Shown: in pieces, positions 54,845 through 64,000 of the stretch
Layout: each line of letters starts with the position of its first letter
Position numbering within the stretch: the stretch's first letter is position 1
Origin: Thermohahella caldifontis
GTDB lineage: Bacteria; Pseudomonadota; Gammaproteobacteria; Pseudomonadales; Oleiphilaceae
NCBI RefSeq assembly: GCF_041153465.1
Contig: NZ_CP154858.1
Coordinates: 1,674,001-1,738,000, forward strand
Length of the DNA: 64,000 nucleotides
Reading direction: 5' to 3'
Position numbers and translations under genes: made by a program
The notes under the pieces: model-generated
Told to the model about the DNA's origin: nothing
The model's database searches: none
Seen by the model: only the letters and a program-made list of their open reading frames with translations

Positions 54845-56569
54845 TCAGGACAACCAGGCCGCCAGGGTCCCCAGCCAGAGCAGGAGCAGCACGGCACTGA
54901 TGACCTGCCAGGTCCGCTCCGGATAACGTGCCGCCAGAGGGCGCGGCGCATCGGGAACCAGTGTCCGGTTGGGTGTTTTCAGATCCGTCAGCCAGTCGGA
55001 CAAGGCACCGTAGCGCTGCCCCGGATCAAGCCGCAGCGCCTTGGCCAGCGCGGCATCAAACCAGGGCGGAACCAGCGGATTGTGCGACCAGGCGGGCACA
55101 TAACGCAGGCGGCCCAGGCTGACCGGTGACACCGCATCCTCCCAGGCTTCTCCGTAGGGATGGGCGCCGGTCAGCATCTCATAGGCCATCACGGCCAGGG
55201 CGAACAGCTCGGATCGCAGGGTGGGGGCCGCCCCCTGACGGTACTCCGGCGCACTGTAGCGACTGGAGCCCAGCGGCATGCCCTCATGGGGACGCCGTTC
55301 CTCTTCGCGCATGCCGCCGATCCAGACACTGCCGAAATCAATGAGCTTCACCTGCCCGTCAGGCCGGATCATCACGTTGGCCGGCTTGAGATCGCCGTGC
55401 AGCATGTCTCGTCGGTGGAAGGCCCGCACGGCCCTGACGAGCTGCTCCACAATGGCCACCACCGCCGGGATATCCGGTGCGGGGTGAGCGGTCATCCACT
55501 GCTCGAGCGTCACGCCCTCGACCCACTCCGACAGGTAGTACAGCCACGGACTCTCCGGCCGGGGCAGCACCTGTACCACATGGGGACTGTCCACGCGCCG
55601 GCCGGCCCAGTCTTCAAGCAGGAACCGGCTGATATAGGCGGCGTCATCGGCATAGCGTGGTGACGGTGTTTTCATCACGCACACATTTCCCGACGCATCC
55701 CTGACCCGGTAGACCTGGCCCCGCTCGCTGGCGTGAAGCTCGGCCTCCACCGTCAGACCATCCAGCACGTCACCCGGCGCCAGAAGCGGCGGAAACCGGA
55801 CCTGGCCTGCGCCGGGAATTTCCGTCAGCGCCGCCTCACCGGCATCCAGCACACGGATGAACTGCACGGTCAGGTTGTCATCCGAGCCGGCATTCAGGGC
55901 AAGCTCCAGCGTCTTGTCCGCCAGCGCCTCCAGTGCCTCTCCGGAACCGGCCCGGGCGGCATCCTCCAGAATCCGTTGCCAGGTCTGCAAAGGCAAAAAG
56001 CCGTGCACGCCATCCGTGGTCAGCGCCAGGACGTCGCCGGCCCTGAGGCTGTGGTGCCGGTAATCCAGTTCCAGCGAACTGTCCATGCCCAGGGCACGGG
56101 TCAGGTATCCCGAGTCCTTTCCGAGCGCCAGATGATGATCCTGCGTCAGGCATCTGAGGGTGCCGTCGCGCCAGCGCCAGACACGGCTGTCACCCGCGTG
56201 GAAGACGTGCAGGCTGCCGGGTTTGAGAATCACCCCGCTGAAGGTGCAGACATAACCCCGGGCTTCACCCAGTGTCCGGAGAGACTGGCCGTGGAGCCAG
56301 CGGTTGAGTGCGGTGACCACCCGCGCCAAGGAGGTTTTCACCCGCCAGGTATCCGGAGTCGCATAGTAATCCTGCACAAAGGTCCGGACGGCCACCTCGG
56401 CCGCTTCACCTCCGCACTCGCTGGCACTCACGCCGTCCGCCACCACGGCGACCACACCCTTGCGGCGAATCACCGGAGATTCCGGAATGCAGAGGGCAAG
56501 GCTGTCCTCATTTCCGGTCTTGTGACCGGCCAGCGAACGCTGGCCGGCGATAACCCTCAGATCCGACAT
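54845..56569 (-). CDS. Fused PP2C-type phosphatase and Ser/Thr protein kinase
   Basis: This protein has 574 residues. Residues about 1-240 form a PP2C-like phosphatase (AVVADGVSASECGGEAAE, HAGDSRVWRWRDG, LTTDGVHGFLP, GSDDNLTVQ). Residues about 265-530 are a Hanks-type kinase (CVMKTPSPRY lysine, HGDLKPANVMIRPDG catalytic loop, LIDFGSVW). A C-terminal membrane helix (VISAVLLLLWLGTLAAWLS) anchors it with both domains in the cytoplasm. The gene follows the nitrate transporter by three bases. A role in regulating nitrate uptake or assimilation is likely from context, but the target is unknown. Confidence 0.92.
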   Translation of the reverse strand: MSDLRVIAGQRSLAGHKTGNEDSLALCIPESPVIRRKGVVAVVADGVSASECGGEAAEVAVRTFVQDYYATPDTWRVKTSLARVVTALNRWLHGQSLRTLGEARGYVCTFSGVILKPGSLHVFHAGDSRVWRWRDGTLRCLTQDHHLALGKDSGYLTRALGMDSSLELDYRHHSLRAGDVLALTTDGVHGFLPLQTWQRILEDAARAGSGEALEALADKTLELALNAGSDDNLTVQFIRVLDAGEAALTEIPGAGQVRFPPLLAPGDVLDGLTVEAELHASERGQVYRVRDASGNVCVMKTPSPRYADDAAYISRFLLEDWAGRRVDSPHVVQVLPRPESPWLYYLSEWVEGVTLEQWMTAHPAPDIPAVVAIVEQLVRAVRAFHRRDMLHGDLKPANVMIRPDGQVKLIDFGSVWIGGMREEERRPHEGMPLGSSRYSAPEYRQGAAPTLRSELFALAVMAYEMLTGAHPYGEAWEDAVSPVSLGRLRYVPAWSHNPLVPPWFDAALAKALRLDPGQRYGALSDWLTDLKTPNRTLVPDAPRPLAARYPERTWQVISAVLLLLWLGTLAAWLS

Positions 56570-56572
56570 GGT

Positions 56573-58038
56573 TTATGCCACTTCAATCAGTTCGACGCGG
56601 CCATCCTCGTGCACTTCGGCAATATGGCCTTCCGGCTCGCGGACAAACTGCACCAGAACAAGGCACACCGCAGCCGCACCCGCAATCACCAGGAAGAAGG
56701 TGGAGGCATCCACGAAGGACAGCACCGTCAGGAAGGTCACGCCCCCCACGTTACCATAGGCACCTACCATCCCTGCAATCTGACCGGTCAGGCGGCGCTT
56801 CACGAGGGGCACCATGGCAAACACGGCCCCTTCCCCGGCCTGAACAAAGAAACTGCAGGCCATGGTGGCCAGGACGGCAACCGGGATCCACCAGCTGCCA
56901 TCCACCTGACTGAGGACAAGATAGCCCACCATCAGCCCGCCGATCAGTACGGTCAGCGTTTTCTTGCGACCCAGCTTGTCACTGATCCAGCCACCGCCCG
57001 GCCGCGCGACCAGATTCATGAAGGCGAAGCCCGAAGCCAGCAAGCCGGCCTTGACCGCATCCAGGCCGAAGGTTTCCATGAAGAACAGGGGCAGCATGGA
57101 CACCACGGCCAGTTCGGAACCGAAGGTCACGAAATAGGCCCAGTCAAGCACCGCCACCTGGGAAAAGGAGTAGCGATCCATCTCGGGCACCGGCTGACGC
57201 AAGCGTTCACGGTTGACGTCCACGATATGATAAACCTGAAAGGCAAACAGCCCGACCAGCCCGGCAACCAGCACCATGAAAGCACTTTCACTGATGAGGG
57301 CAACGCCGGACGGAGACAGTTTCCAGCCCAGTACGCCCAGTGCCAGATACATGGGCACGTTCATGGCTATATACAGGTACAGGTCACGCTTCGAGGAGAC
57401 TTCCAGGCCGGTGCTCTTTCTGGGCCTGAAATAGGCGGAACCCTTGGGGGTGTTGCGCACCTTGAGATAGAAAATCACGCTGTAGGCCAGTGTCAGACCG
57501 CTGATGCACAGCAATGCATAACGCCAGCCATTATCGCCGCCGTAGATCAGTGCAAGGGAAGGCAGGGTCATGGCAGCGGCTGCGGAGCCGAAATTGCCCC
57601 AGCCGCCATAGATGCCTTCAGCCAGCCCCACCTGACGGGCGGGAACCATTCGCCCACCAGACGAATACCGATCACGAAGCCTGCCCCCACAAATCCCAGC
57701 AGGAAGCGTGTGAGCGCCAGCTGTTCCCAGCTCGTGGACAGGGCAAAGAGGGCGCTGACCACCGCACCTGTCGCCAGCAGCAGGCTGTACACCCTGCGCG
57801 GGCCAAAACGATCCACCAGCATGCCGATGAGAATGCGCGCGGGAATGGTCAGGGCCACATTGAGAATTAGCAGGGCCTTGATCTGTTCACTGCTGAGATT
57901 GAAGGCTTCCTTCAGGTGCCCGAGCAGCGGGGCGTGGGAAAACCAGAGCATGAATGTGAGGAAAAACGCGAACCAGCTGAAATGCAGCGTACGGATACGC
58001 GCGTCCTTGAGATTGAGCAGGTTGAACCCGGTTGACAT
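56573..58038 (-). CDS. narK: NarK/NasA-type nitrate transporter, one frame break
   Basis: A major facilitator protein of about 488 residues after repair. It has LHFSWFAFFLTFMLWFSHAP and the NNP-family blocks RFLLGFVGAGFVIGIRLVGEWF and GLAEGIYGGWGNFGSAAAAM, plus ARPGGGWISDKLGRKK. The frame breaks within GGGCGGGAACC (57637-57645 on the plus strand); one extra G/C gives EWFPARQVGLAEG, the normal family sequence. The assimilatory context suggests nitrate import. Start ATG 58036-58038. It shares the 361-bp upstream region with nirB and is followed by the kinase-phosphatase gene. Confidence 0.92.
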
Positions 58039-58399
58039 GGTACTCTCCTTTGGGTGGTGAAGTTGAGACTCCCTCACTGCTCAATCACAAAACGCGCCAC
58101 CTCCAGGTATTACCCTGTCATTTCAACAAGTTGCGTCATAATCCACCTTGTTTCCGGACTGATTTGGGGCGCCACACCCCCACTCTACCCACTTTGGGGT
58201 AATCCATTTTGATGCGTTTTCGGGCCTGCGTGCCCCAAAACGGGTCCGTTTCAATCCGTTCACCCGTCCGGCGCAGCGCGTTTTGCACGCAGATCGCTCA
58301 TACCTGCATTCTATCCTATTGTTTTTAAAGTACCATTTTGAATATTGGCACTTTTTGCGCTTTATCCGGGGCAGACCCACCTGATTGAGAGAGTCTGGT
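58039..58399. promoter_or_regulatory. Divergent control region between nitrate transporter and nirB
   Basis: No gene is seen in these 361 bases. Repeats include TTTGGGG at 58163-58169 and 58193-58199, and GCCCCAAA at 58232-58239, which is inverted relative to TTTGGGGC at 58163-58170. Such a spaced dyad could be an activator or enhancer site. A sigma54-like element lies at 58345-58362 for nirB. No clear NtrC half-sites (TGCACC/GGTGCA) were found, and no convincing sigma70 promoter was found for the leftward transporter gene. Confidence 0.5.
58345..58362 (+). promoter_or_regulatory. Sigma54 (-24/-12) promoter for nirB
   Basis: TTGGCAC with GG at 58347-58348, and GC at 58359-58360, give the required 12-base GG-GC spacing. 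The -24 half is near consensus; the -12 half reads GCGC rather than TTGC. Transcription would start near 58372, about 28 bases before the nirB ATG. This fits nitrogen-limitation control through RpoN and an NtrC-type activator. Confidence 0.6.
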
Positions 58400-60856
58400 A
58401 TGAAGATGAAACTAGTCGTGATCGGAAATGGTATGGCCGGGATGCGTACCGTTGAAGAGCTCCTGAAAATCGCCCCGGATCTGTATGACATCACCGTGTT
58501 CGGCAATGAACCCTGGGGAAACTACAACCGGATCATGCTCTCGCCCGTACTCTGCGGTGAAAAGTCCATTGACGACATCATGATCAACCGTCCGGAGTGG
58601 TACGCGGAACACAACATCACGCTCCACGCCGGAGAAACCAAGCAGGTTGTCGAAATTGACCGGCGCAACAAGGTGGTCATCGCTGCCGACGGCACCCGTG
58701 CCGCCTACGACCGCCTGCTGATCACGACAGGTTCCAAACCGTTCATCATTCCCGTTCCGGGCAAGGATCTGGACGGTGTGGTGACCTTCCGCGACATCGC
58801 CGATGTGGAAGTCATGCTCGAGGCCGCCCGGACCCGAAAGCACGCGGTGGTGATCGGCGGCGGACTGCTCGGTCTGGAAGCTGCGAACGGACTGATGAAG
58901 CAAGGCATGCACGTGACCGTGGTGCACAACATGGAATGGCTGATGAACCGCCAGCTGGACAAGACGGCAGCAGACTTCCTGCAGGCCGCACTGGAAGAAC
59001 GGGGCATCCGGTTCCGCATCCATACCCTGACGGAAGAGATCCTCGGCGACGAAAACGGACATGTCAGGGGGCTGCGCTTCAGTACCGGCGAGGAGATCCC
59101 GGCGGACATCGTGGTCATGGCGGCCGGCATCATCCCCAACACGGAACTGGCCCGGTCAGCCGGTTTGCATTGTGAACGGGGCATCGTGGTGAACGATACC
59201 CTGCAGACCTTTGATCCGGCCATCTACGCCGTGGGGGAATGCATTCAGCACCGCGGCGAGGTCTTTGGTCTGGTCGCCCCCATCTGGGATCAGGCACGTG
59301 TCTGCGCCAACCATCTTGCCGGCTACTGCACCAGCATTTACCAGCAGAAAGCCACCTCCACCAAGCTCAAGGTGACGGGCATCGACCTCTTTTCTGCCGG
59401 TGATTTCATGGGAGATGACACCACCGAGGACATCATCTTCCAGGATCCCAGGGCAGGTGTGTACAAGAAGGCCGTCATCCGGGACAACCGGCTCGCGGGC
59501 ATCGTGCTCTACGGTGATACGGTGGACGGCCCCTGGTATTTCCAGCTCATCCGCGAGAAAACCTCCATTGCCGACTTCCGGGATACGCTGCTCTTCGGCC
59601 AGCACATGCTGGGCGATGCCGGGCATGACGGCCAGAGCGCTGTCGTCAACATGGCCGACGATGCGGAGGTCTGCGGCTGCAACGGCGTCTGCAAGGGAGA
59701 CATCGTCAAGGCCATTACGGAAAACAAGCTGTTCACCCTCGAAGATGTGCGTGCCGCCACCAAGGCTTCCGCCTCCTGCGGCTCCTGCACCGGCCTGGTG
59801 GAACAGATCCTGGCCGCCACGGTGGGCGGCGACTACAGCCGGACCCCGGCGGAAAAACCCCTCTGCGGATGCACGGATTATCCCCATGAAGCCGTGCGCC
59901 AGGCCATTCTGGACAACCACCTGAAGAGCTTTGACGCCGTGGCAGCATTTCTGGAATTCCGCAACCCGGATGGCTGTCATGTCTGCCGCCCGGCCATCAA
60001 CTACTACCTTGTGTGTGCCTGGCCGGGAGAACCGGTGGATGACCCGGCCTCACGCTTCATCAACGAGCGCGCCCACGCCAATATTCAGAAGGACAACACC
60101 TACAGTGTGGTCCCGCGGATCTGGGGCGGCGTGACCACACCCGCCGAATTGCGTGCCATTGCCGATGCGGCGGAAAAATATCAGGTCCCCTGCGTGAAGA
60201 TCACCGGCGGCCAGCGTATTGACCTGCTGGGTGTCAAGAAGGAAGACCTGCCCCGGATCTGGGCCGATCTCAATGCCGCGGGCATGGTCTCCGGTCATGC
60301 CTACGGCAAGGCCCTGCGTACGGTAAAAACCTGCGTGGGCAGCGAGTTCTGCCGCTTCGGCACCCAGGACTCCACTACCATGGGCATCGAACTGGAGAAA
60401 ATGACCTGGGGTGCCTGGACGCCGGCCAAGGTCAAGATGGCAGTCTCCGGCTGCCCGCGCAACTGTGCCGAAGCCACCATCAAGGATTTTGGTGTGGTGG
60501 CCGTGGATTCCGGCTGGGAGCTCCATGTGGGTGGCAACGGCGGCATGAAGGTCCGCGTCTGTGACTTTCTCGTGAAGGTGGAAACGCCCGAGGAAGTGAA
60601 GGAATACGCAGGCGCCTTCATGCAGATGTACCGTGAGCAGGCCCGTTATGGCGAGCGCACCGCCCCCTGGATCGAGCGGGTGGGCCTCTCGTACATCAAG
60701 GCTGAGCTGGTGGACAAGCCGGAACAGCGCAAACAGTGGTATGCACGATTCCTCGAATCCCAGAAGCACGCCCAGAAGGATCCGTGGGCCGAGCCTGCGC
60801 AGGATGCCCGTGTGCGTGCTCGCTTCATTCCCCTTTCCGATGTCACGGAGGCCTGA
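58400..60856 (+). CDS. nirB: Assimilatory NAD(P)H nitrite reductase, large subunit
   Basis: This protein of 818 residues reduces nitrite to ammonium. The N-terminal half is an FAD/NADH reductase (VVIGNGMAGMRTVEEL; VVIGGGLLGLEAANGL; YAVGE). Two BFD-like [2Fe-2S] segments follow (CGCNGVCKG with CGSCTG near 423-463, then CGCTDYPHEA with CHVCRP). The C-terminal half is sirohaem/[4Fe-4S], with TCVGSEFCRFG near 643 and SGCPRNCAEA near 684 providing the four ligands. ATG 58400 is used; ATG 58406 is also possible. It heads nirB-nirD-nasA. Confidence 0.97.
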   Translation: MKMKLVVIGNGMAGMRTVEELLKIAPDLYDITVFGNEPWGNYNRIMLSPVLCGEKSIDDIMINRPEWYAEHNITLHAGETKQVVEIDRRNKVVIAADGTRAAYDRLLITTGSKPFIIPVPGKDLDGVVTFRDIADVEVMLEAARTRKHAVVIGGGLLGLEAANGLMKQGMHVTVVHNMEWLMNRQLDKTAADFLQAALEERGIRFRIHTLTEEILGDENGHVRGLRFSTGEEIPADIVVMAAGIIPNTELARSAGLHCERGIVVNDTLQTFDPAIYAVGECIQHRGEVFGLVAPIWDQARVCANHLAGYCTSIYQQKATSTKLKVTGIDLFSAGDFMGDDTTEDIIFQDPRAGVYKKAVIRDNRLAGIVLYGDTVDGPWYFQLIREKTSIADFRDTLLFGQHMLGDAGHDGQSAVVNMADDAEVCGCNGVCKGDIVKAITENKLFTLEDVRAATKASASCGSCTGLVEQILAATVGGDYSRTPAEKPLCGCTDYPHEAVRQAILDNHLKSFDAVAAFLEFRNPDGCHVCRPAINYYLVCAWPGEPVDDPASRFINERAHANIQKDNTYSVVPRIWGGVTTPAELRAIADAAEKYQVPCVKITGGQRIDLLGVKKEDLPRIWADLNAAGMVSGHAYGKALRTVKTCVGSEFCRFGTQDSTTMGIELEKMTWGAWTPAKVKMAVSGCPRNCAEATIKDFGVVAVDSGWELHVGGNGGMKVRVCDFLVKVETPEEVKEYAGAFMQMYREQARYGERTAPWIERVGLSYIKAELVDKPEQRKQWYARFLESQKHAQKDPWAEPAQDARVRARFIPLSDVTEA

Positions 60857-60857
60857 G

Positions 60858-61190
60858 ATGACTGAATGGAAGGCCGTTGGCCATATTGAAGAGATCCCTG
60901 TTCGCGGTGCCCGGGTGGTGGACACCCCCTGGGGCGAGATCGCCGTGTTCCGTACCCGGGACAACAAGGTCTTTGCACTGCGGGACAAATGCCCCCACAA
61001 GGGCGGTGCCCTGTCACAGGGCATCGTGCACGGCCATGCCGTGACCTGCCCCCTGCACAACTGGGTAATCAGCCTGGAAGACGGTGAGGCCCAGGGTTAT
61101 GACACGGGCTGCACCCGGACCTACGTGGTCCGGGTAGACGAACAGGGCACGGTATTCCTGTCCCTGGATTCGGTGCGCCACTGCGCCTGA
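60858..61190 (+). CDS. nirD: Nitrite reductase small subunit, Rieske-type
   Basis: This 110-residue protein has Rieske-like ligand motifs CPHKGG and CPLHNWVISLEDG. NirD partners often lack one or more ligands, but here both Cys-His pairs are present, so a [2Fe-2S] cluster is expected. ATG 60858 overlaps the nirB stop codon region (TGAGATG) and is translationally coupled. Confidence 0.96.
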   Translation: MTEWKAVGHIEEIPVRGARVVDTPWGEIAVFRTRDNKVFALRDKCPHKGGALSQGIVHGHAVTCPLHNWVISLEDGEAQGYDTGCTRTYVVRVDEQGTVFLSLDSVRHCA

Positions 61191-61203
61191 GTGTTCCCCC
61201 GCC

Positions 61204-61242
61204 GAGGGGGCGTGACAGACCCGCAACCCGTCACGCCCCCTC
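61204..61242 (+). terminator. Strong hairpin between nirD and nasA, possible attenuator
   Basis: GAGGGGGCGTGAC (61204-61216) and GTCACGCCCCCTC (61230-61242) form a perfect 13-base stem with a 13-base loop. ACCTTTGT follows, too weak a T-tract for a classic terminator. It lies 21 bases before nasA, so it might partly terminate, stabilise the nirBD message, or be the target of a NasR/NasT-like antiterminator. None of these is shown. Confidence 0.55.
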
Positions 61243-61263
61243 ACCTTTGTACAGACAGGTGAA

Positions 61264-63943
61264 ATGCCCATGAACGAACCCGATTTTGCCACTGCGACCA
61301 CCTGCGCTTACTGCGGCGTGGGCTGCGGCATTCAGGCACGTCCCGGTGGCGACAACCGCTCCGCCACGGTACAGGGCCTGGCCGATCATCCCGCCAATTT
61401 CGGACGCCTGTGCTCCAAGGGCAGTGCCCTGGGCGAAACCCTCGGACAGGACGACCGGCTGCTTCATCCGTTCGTCGATGGCCGGCAGGTCAGCTGGGAT
61501 ACGGCCCTGGACACCCTGACCCGCCGTTTCAGGGAGACGCTGGAAACCTGGGGCCCCGACAGTGTGGCCTTTTATCTCTCGGGACAACTGCTCACGGAAG
61601 ACTACTATGTGGCCAACAAACTGATGAAAGGCTTCATCGGCTCGGCCAATGTGGATACCAACTCGCGCCTGTGCATGTCATCTTCCGTATCCGGCCATAC
61701 AAGGGCCTTCGGCAGCGATACGGTGCCCAACTGCTATGAGGATCTGGAGCTGGCGGATCTGGTCATTCTCACCGGCAGCAATCTGGCCTGGTGCCACCCC
61801 GTCCTGTTTCAGCGTTTGCGTGATGCCCGGGCCAGACGCCCGGAAATGAAGATCGTGGTCATCGACCCCCGCCGGACGGACACCTGTGACCTGGCCGATC
61901 TCCACCTCGCCCTCCGGCCCGGCACCGATGGCTGGCTGTTCACCGGTCTGCTGGCCTGGCTGGGCCGTCAGGGCGCACTGGACTATACTTGGCTGGAAGC
62001 CCACACGGAGGGCTTCGGGCCTGCGATCCGGCAGGCGCAGCAACTCTGTCCGGATCTGCACAGCATCGCCGAACCCACCGGCCTCAGCGCCGCCGACATC
62101 TCCCGCTTCTTCAGCTGGTTCGTCACCCGCGAACGGACTCTGACCCTGTATTCCCAGGGCATCCACCAGACATCCAGTGGTACGGACAAGGTCAATGCCA
62201 TCATCAACTGCCATCTGGCAACGGGACGAATCGGCAAACCCGGCAGCGGCCTGCTGTCCCTGACCGGCCAGCCCAATGCCATGGGCGGCCGCGAAGTGGG
62301 CGGCCTGGCCACTCAGCTTGCCGCACATCTGCCTTTCACCGGACGCGCGGTGGAGGCGGTACGGGAATTCTGGCAGGCACCGGCGGTGGTCACCGGCCCG
62401 GGCAAGACCGCCACCGAAATCTTTGACGCCATGCACCGGGGCGAGATCCGCGCCATCTGGATCATGGGCACCAATCCGGCGGTCAGTCTGCCGGACGGCA
62501 ACCGGGTCCGGGAAGCACTGGCCCGCTGCCCGCTGGTGGTGGTATCCGAAGTCTCCGCCCGGGCCGATACCCTGAATTATGCCCACATCCGCCTGCCGGC
62601 GGCCGGCTGGGGGAAAAGAACGGCACCGTGACGAACTCCGAGCGACGGATCAGCCGCCAGCGTCCCTTTCTCCCGCTCCCGGGTGAAGCGAGACCGGACT
62701 GGTGGATGCTCACCGAGGTTGCCCGACGCCTCGGCTTCGGAAAGGCTTTCGACTACCGGCACCCTGCGGATATCTTTCGCGAGCATGCAGCCCTGTCCGG
62801 CTGGCGCAATACGCCGGACGACCTGCCCAGAACCTTCAACATCAGTGCGCTTGCCGATATCAGCGTCGCCCAGTACGATGCCCTGACGCCCATCCAGTGG
62901 CCGGTGACCGAATCCGCCCCCTGCGGCACAGCCCGGCTCTTCGGGGACGGCGGATTTCCCACCGCCTCCGGAAAGGCCCGAATGTTGTCCATTGAACCCC
63001 GCGGGCCGGCCCGGCCGCCGACGCCGGAATACCCGTTCTCACTGCTGACCGGCCGCATCCGGGATCAGTGGCACACCATGACACGGACAGCCCTCGCCCC
63101 GCGTCTCAACCAGCATGAGCCGGAACCGGTGCTCAGCCTGCATCCGCTGGATGCCCGTGAACTGGCGCTTGAGCCAGGCCAGCTGGTCCGGGTGTGCAGC
63201 GACCGGGGCGAAGCGGTACTGCGTGTCCGTGCGGATGAGCGGATGCGCTGCGGACAGGTCTTTGCTCCCATGCACTGGAGTGCCGAACTGGCCCCCTTCA
63301 GCCGGATCAATACGGTGATTCCCGCCATCGTCGATCCGGTGTCCAAACAGCCCGAATACAAGCATACCCCTGTCCGGCTGGAACCCGTGAAGCCTGCGGC
63401 CTGGCTGACACTGGTTTCGGCCACCCGGCCCCGGCAACCGGAAAATGTCCTGTATCAGGCCCATGTCCGGCTGGCCGCAGGCTGGCATGCCATCTCGGCC
63501 CTGTCCTGCCCACCGGCGGACCTCTGTCCGCAGTGGCTGGTCAGTCTGCTGTCCGAAACGGACCATCCCGGAACCATGGAGTGGCTGGAATACCATGACG
63601 CAGCCCATCAGGTGCATCGTTATGCTGCTCTCAGGGAAGGCCGGCTGGTGCTGGTGGCCTATCTTTCCCCGAACCGCCGGAAGACAGTCCCGGCTGGCTG
63701 CACGACGCGCTCGGTGAGGCGCAGCTTGACACGCTGCGGCGCATGAGCCTGCTTGCCGGCCGGCCACTGAGCGGCGGGGCCGGACAGGGCCGGACGGTGT
63801 GCGCCTGCTTCGGCGTGGGTGAGCAGCGCATTCTTGCCCTCCGGGAAGACGGCGTTACCCAGGTGGAAGAGATCTGTCAGCGAACCCAGGCCGGCACCAA
63901 CTGCGGCTCCTGCCTCCCGGAAATCCGTCGGCTGCTGCGCTGA
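61264..63943 (+). CDS. nasA: Assimilatory nitrate reductase catalytic subunit, two frame breaks
   Basis: A molybdopterin (bis-MGD) nitrate reductase of about 893 residues after repair. The N-terminal [4Fe-4S] site is CAYCGVGC with a later CSKG. Pterin-binding segments include NSRLCMSSSVSGHTRAFGSD and GTNPAVSLPDGN. The C-terminus is a BFD-like [2Fe-2S] domain (CACFGVGEQRI and TNCGSC), as in Klebsiella-type NasA. Frame 1 ends after AAGWG at five G (62609-62613), where one more gives EKNGTVTNSERRISRQR. The second break is at four C (63667-63670), where one more gives PEPPEDSPGWL into the BFD domain. No separate NasB/NasC electron-donor gene is present up to the window end. ATG 61264 follows AGGTGA. 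Confidence 0.93.
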
Positions 63944-64000
63944 CGCCAACCGTTTACGAGGCACCTCAGCAACGACCGCCTCGCTTCGGGGTGCTCCGGC
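63944..64000. other. Window end without an assignable gene
   Basis: The last 57 bases after nasA contain no convincing start, terminator or protein match in either direction. Confidence 0.5.

Noticed and set aside
55733..58060. Rightward open frame of 775 codons opposite the kinase-phosphatase and narK
   Set aside because: Spans two well-supported minus-strand genes and has no motif of its own.
1..64000. tRNA genes, rRNA, CRISPR arrays, riboswitches or prophage
   Set aside because: Intergenic gaps were read for T-loop motifs, regular repeats and att-like features. None was convincing.

Overview
The window reads as a chromosomal segment of a GC-rich gammaproteobacterium. The gene order maeB-rpmE-priA, a tkt-epd-pgk-fba block, mpl-ubiX, an aapJQMP amino-acid uptake operon and a nirBD-nasA nitrate-assimilation cluster all fit that class. 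A PPi-type phosphofructokinase, a complete aldolase/transketolase block and a hydrogenase-4-like membrane complex are often seen together in chemolithoautotrophic or C1-using Gammaproteobacteria. No RuBisCO, sulfur-oxidation or methane-oxidation gene is present, so lifestyle is inference only. No rRNA, tRNA, CRISPR array or prophage was seen.

Layout. 1-6.6 kb: the start of a malic enzyme, ribosomal protein L31, primosomal helicase PriA, a coiled-coil membrane protein, a phosphopantetheinyl transferase, an ABC1/UbiB kinase-like protein and a degenerate PilZ-like protein. 6.7-13.9 kb: a leftward six-gene operon resembling hyfBCEFGI. Its large subunit has lost three of the four Ni-binding cysteines, so it looks like an energy-converting-hydrogenase-related (Ehr) complex of unknown reaction rather than a hydrogenase. 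14-16 kb: a signalling pair (receiver-CheX/CheC protein and PAS diguanylate cyclase). 16-25.7 kb: tcdA, an orphan solute-binding protein, malate synthase G, an M48 peptidase, a FAH-family hydrolase, and a D-2-hydroxyacid dehydrogenase divergent from serA. 25.7-33 kb: an OmpA-like lipoprotein and the tkt-epd-pgk-fba operon with a trailing alpha/beta hydrolase. 33-41.3 kb: a DUF59 protein, an NnrS-like membrane protein and an oppABCDF operon whose oppA is split by a 1420-bp IS4-family element. 41.5-48.8 kb: DUF815 ATPase, ubiX, mpl, PPi-phosphofructokinase, a large Cache diguanylate cyclase and a TetR regulator. 49-54.8 kb: aapJQMP, a second orphan solute-binding protein and a PhzF protein. 54.8-64 kb: a nitrate-assimilation locus, with a PP2C-kinase fusion and nitrate transporter on one strand and nirB-nirD-nasA on the other, around a shared 361-bp control region.

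A technical theme runs through the window. Seven genes (priA, the hyfG-like gene, the hydrolase, oppF, oppB, narK and nasA, the last one twice) contain a frame break that one extra G or C in a short G/C run would repair. This pattern points to homopolymer deletions in the sequence rather than eight real mutations, and the affected genes are annotated here as continuous. The oppA interruption is different: it is a clean transposon insertion with terminal inverted repeats and a target duplication, and removing it restores the oppA frame exactly.
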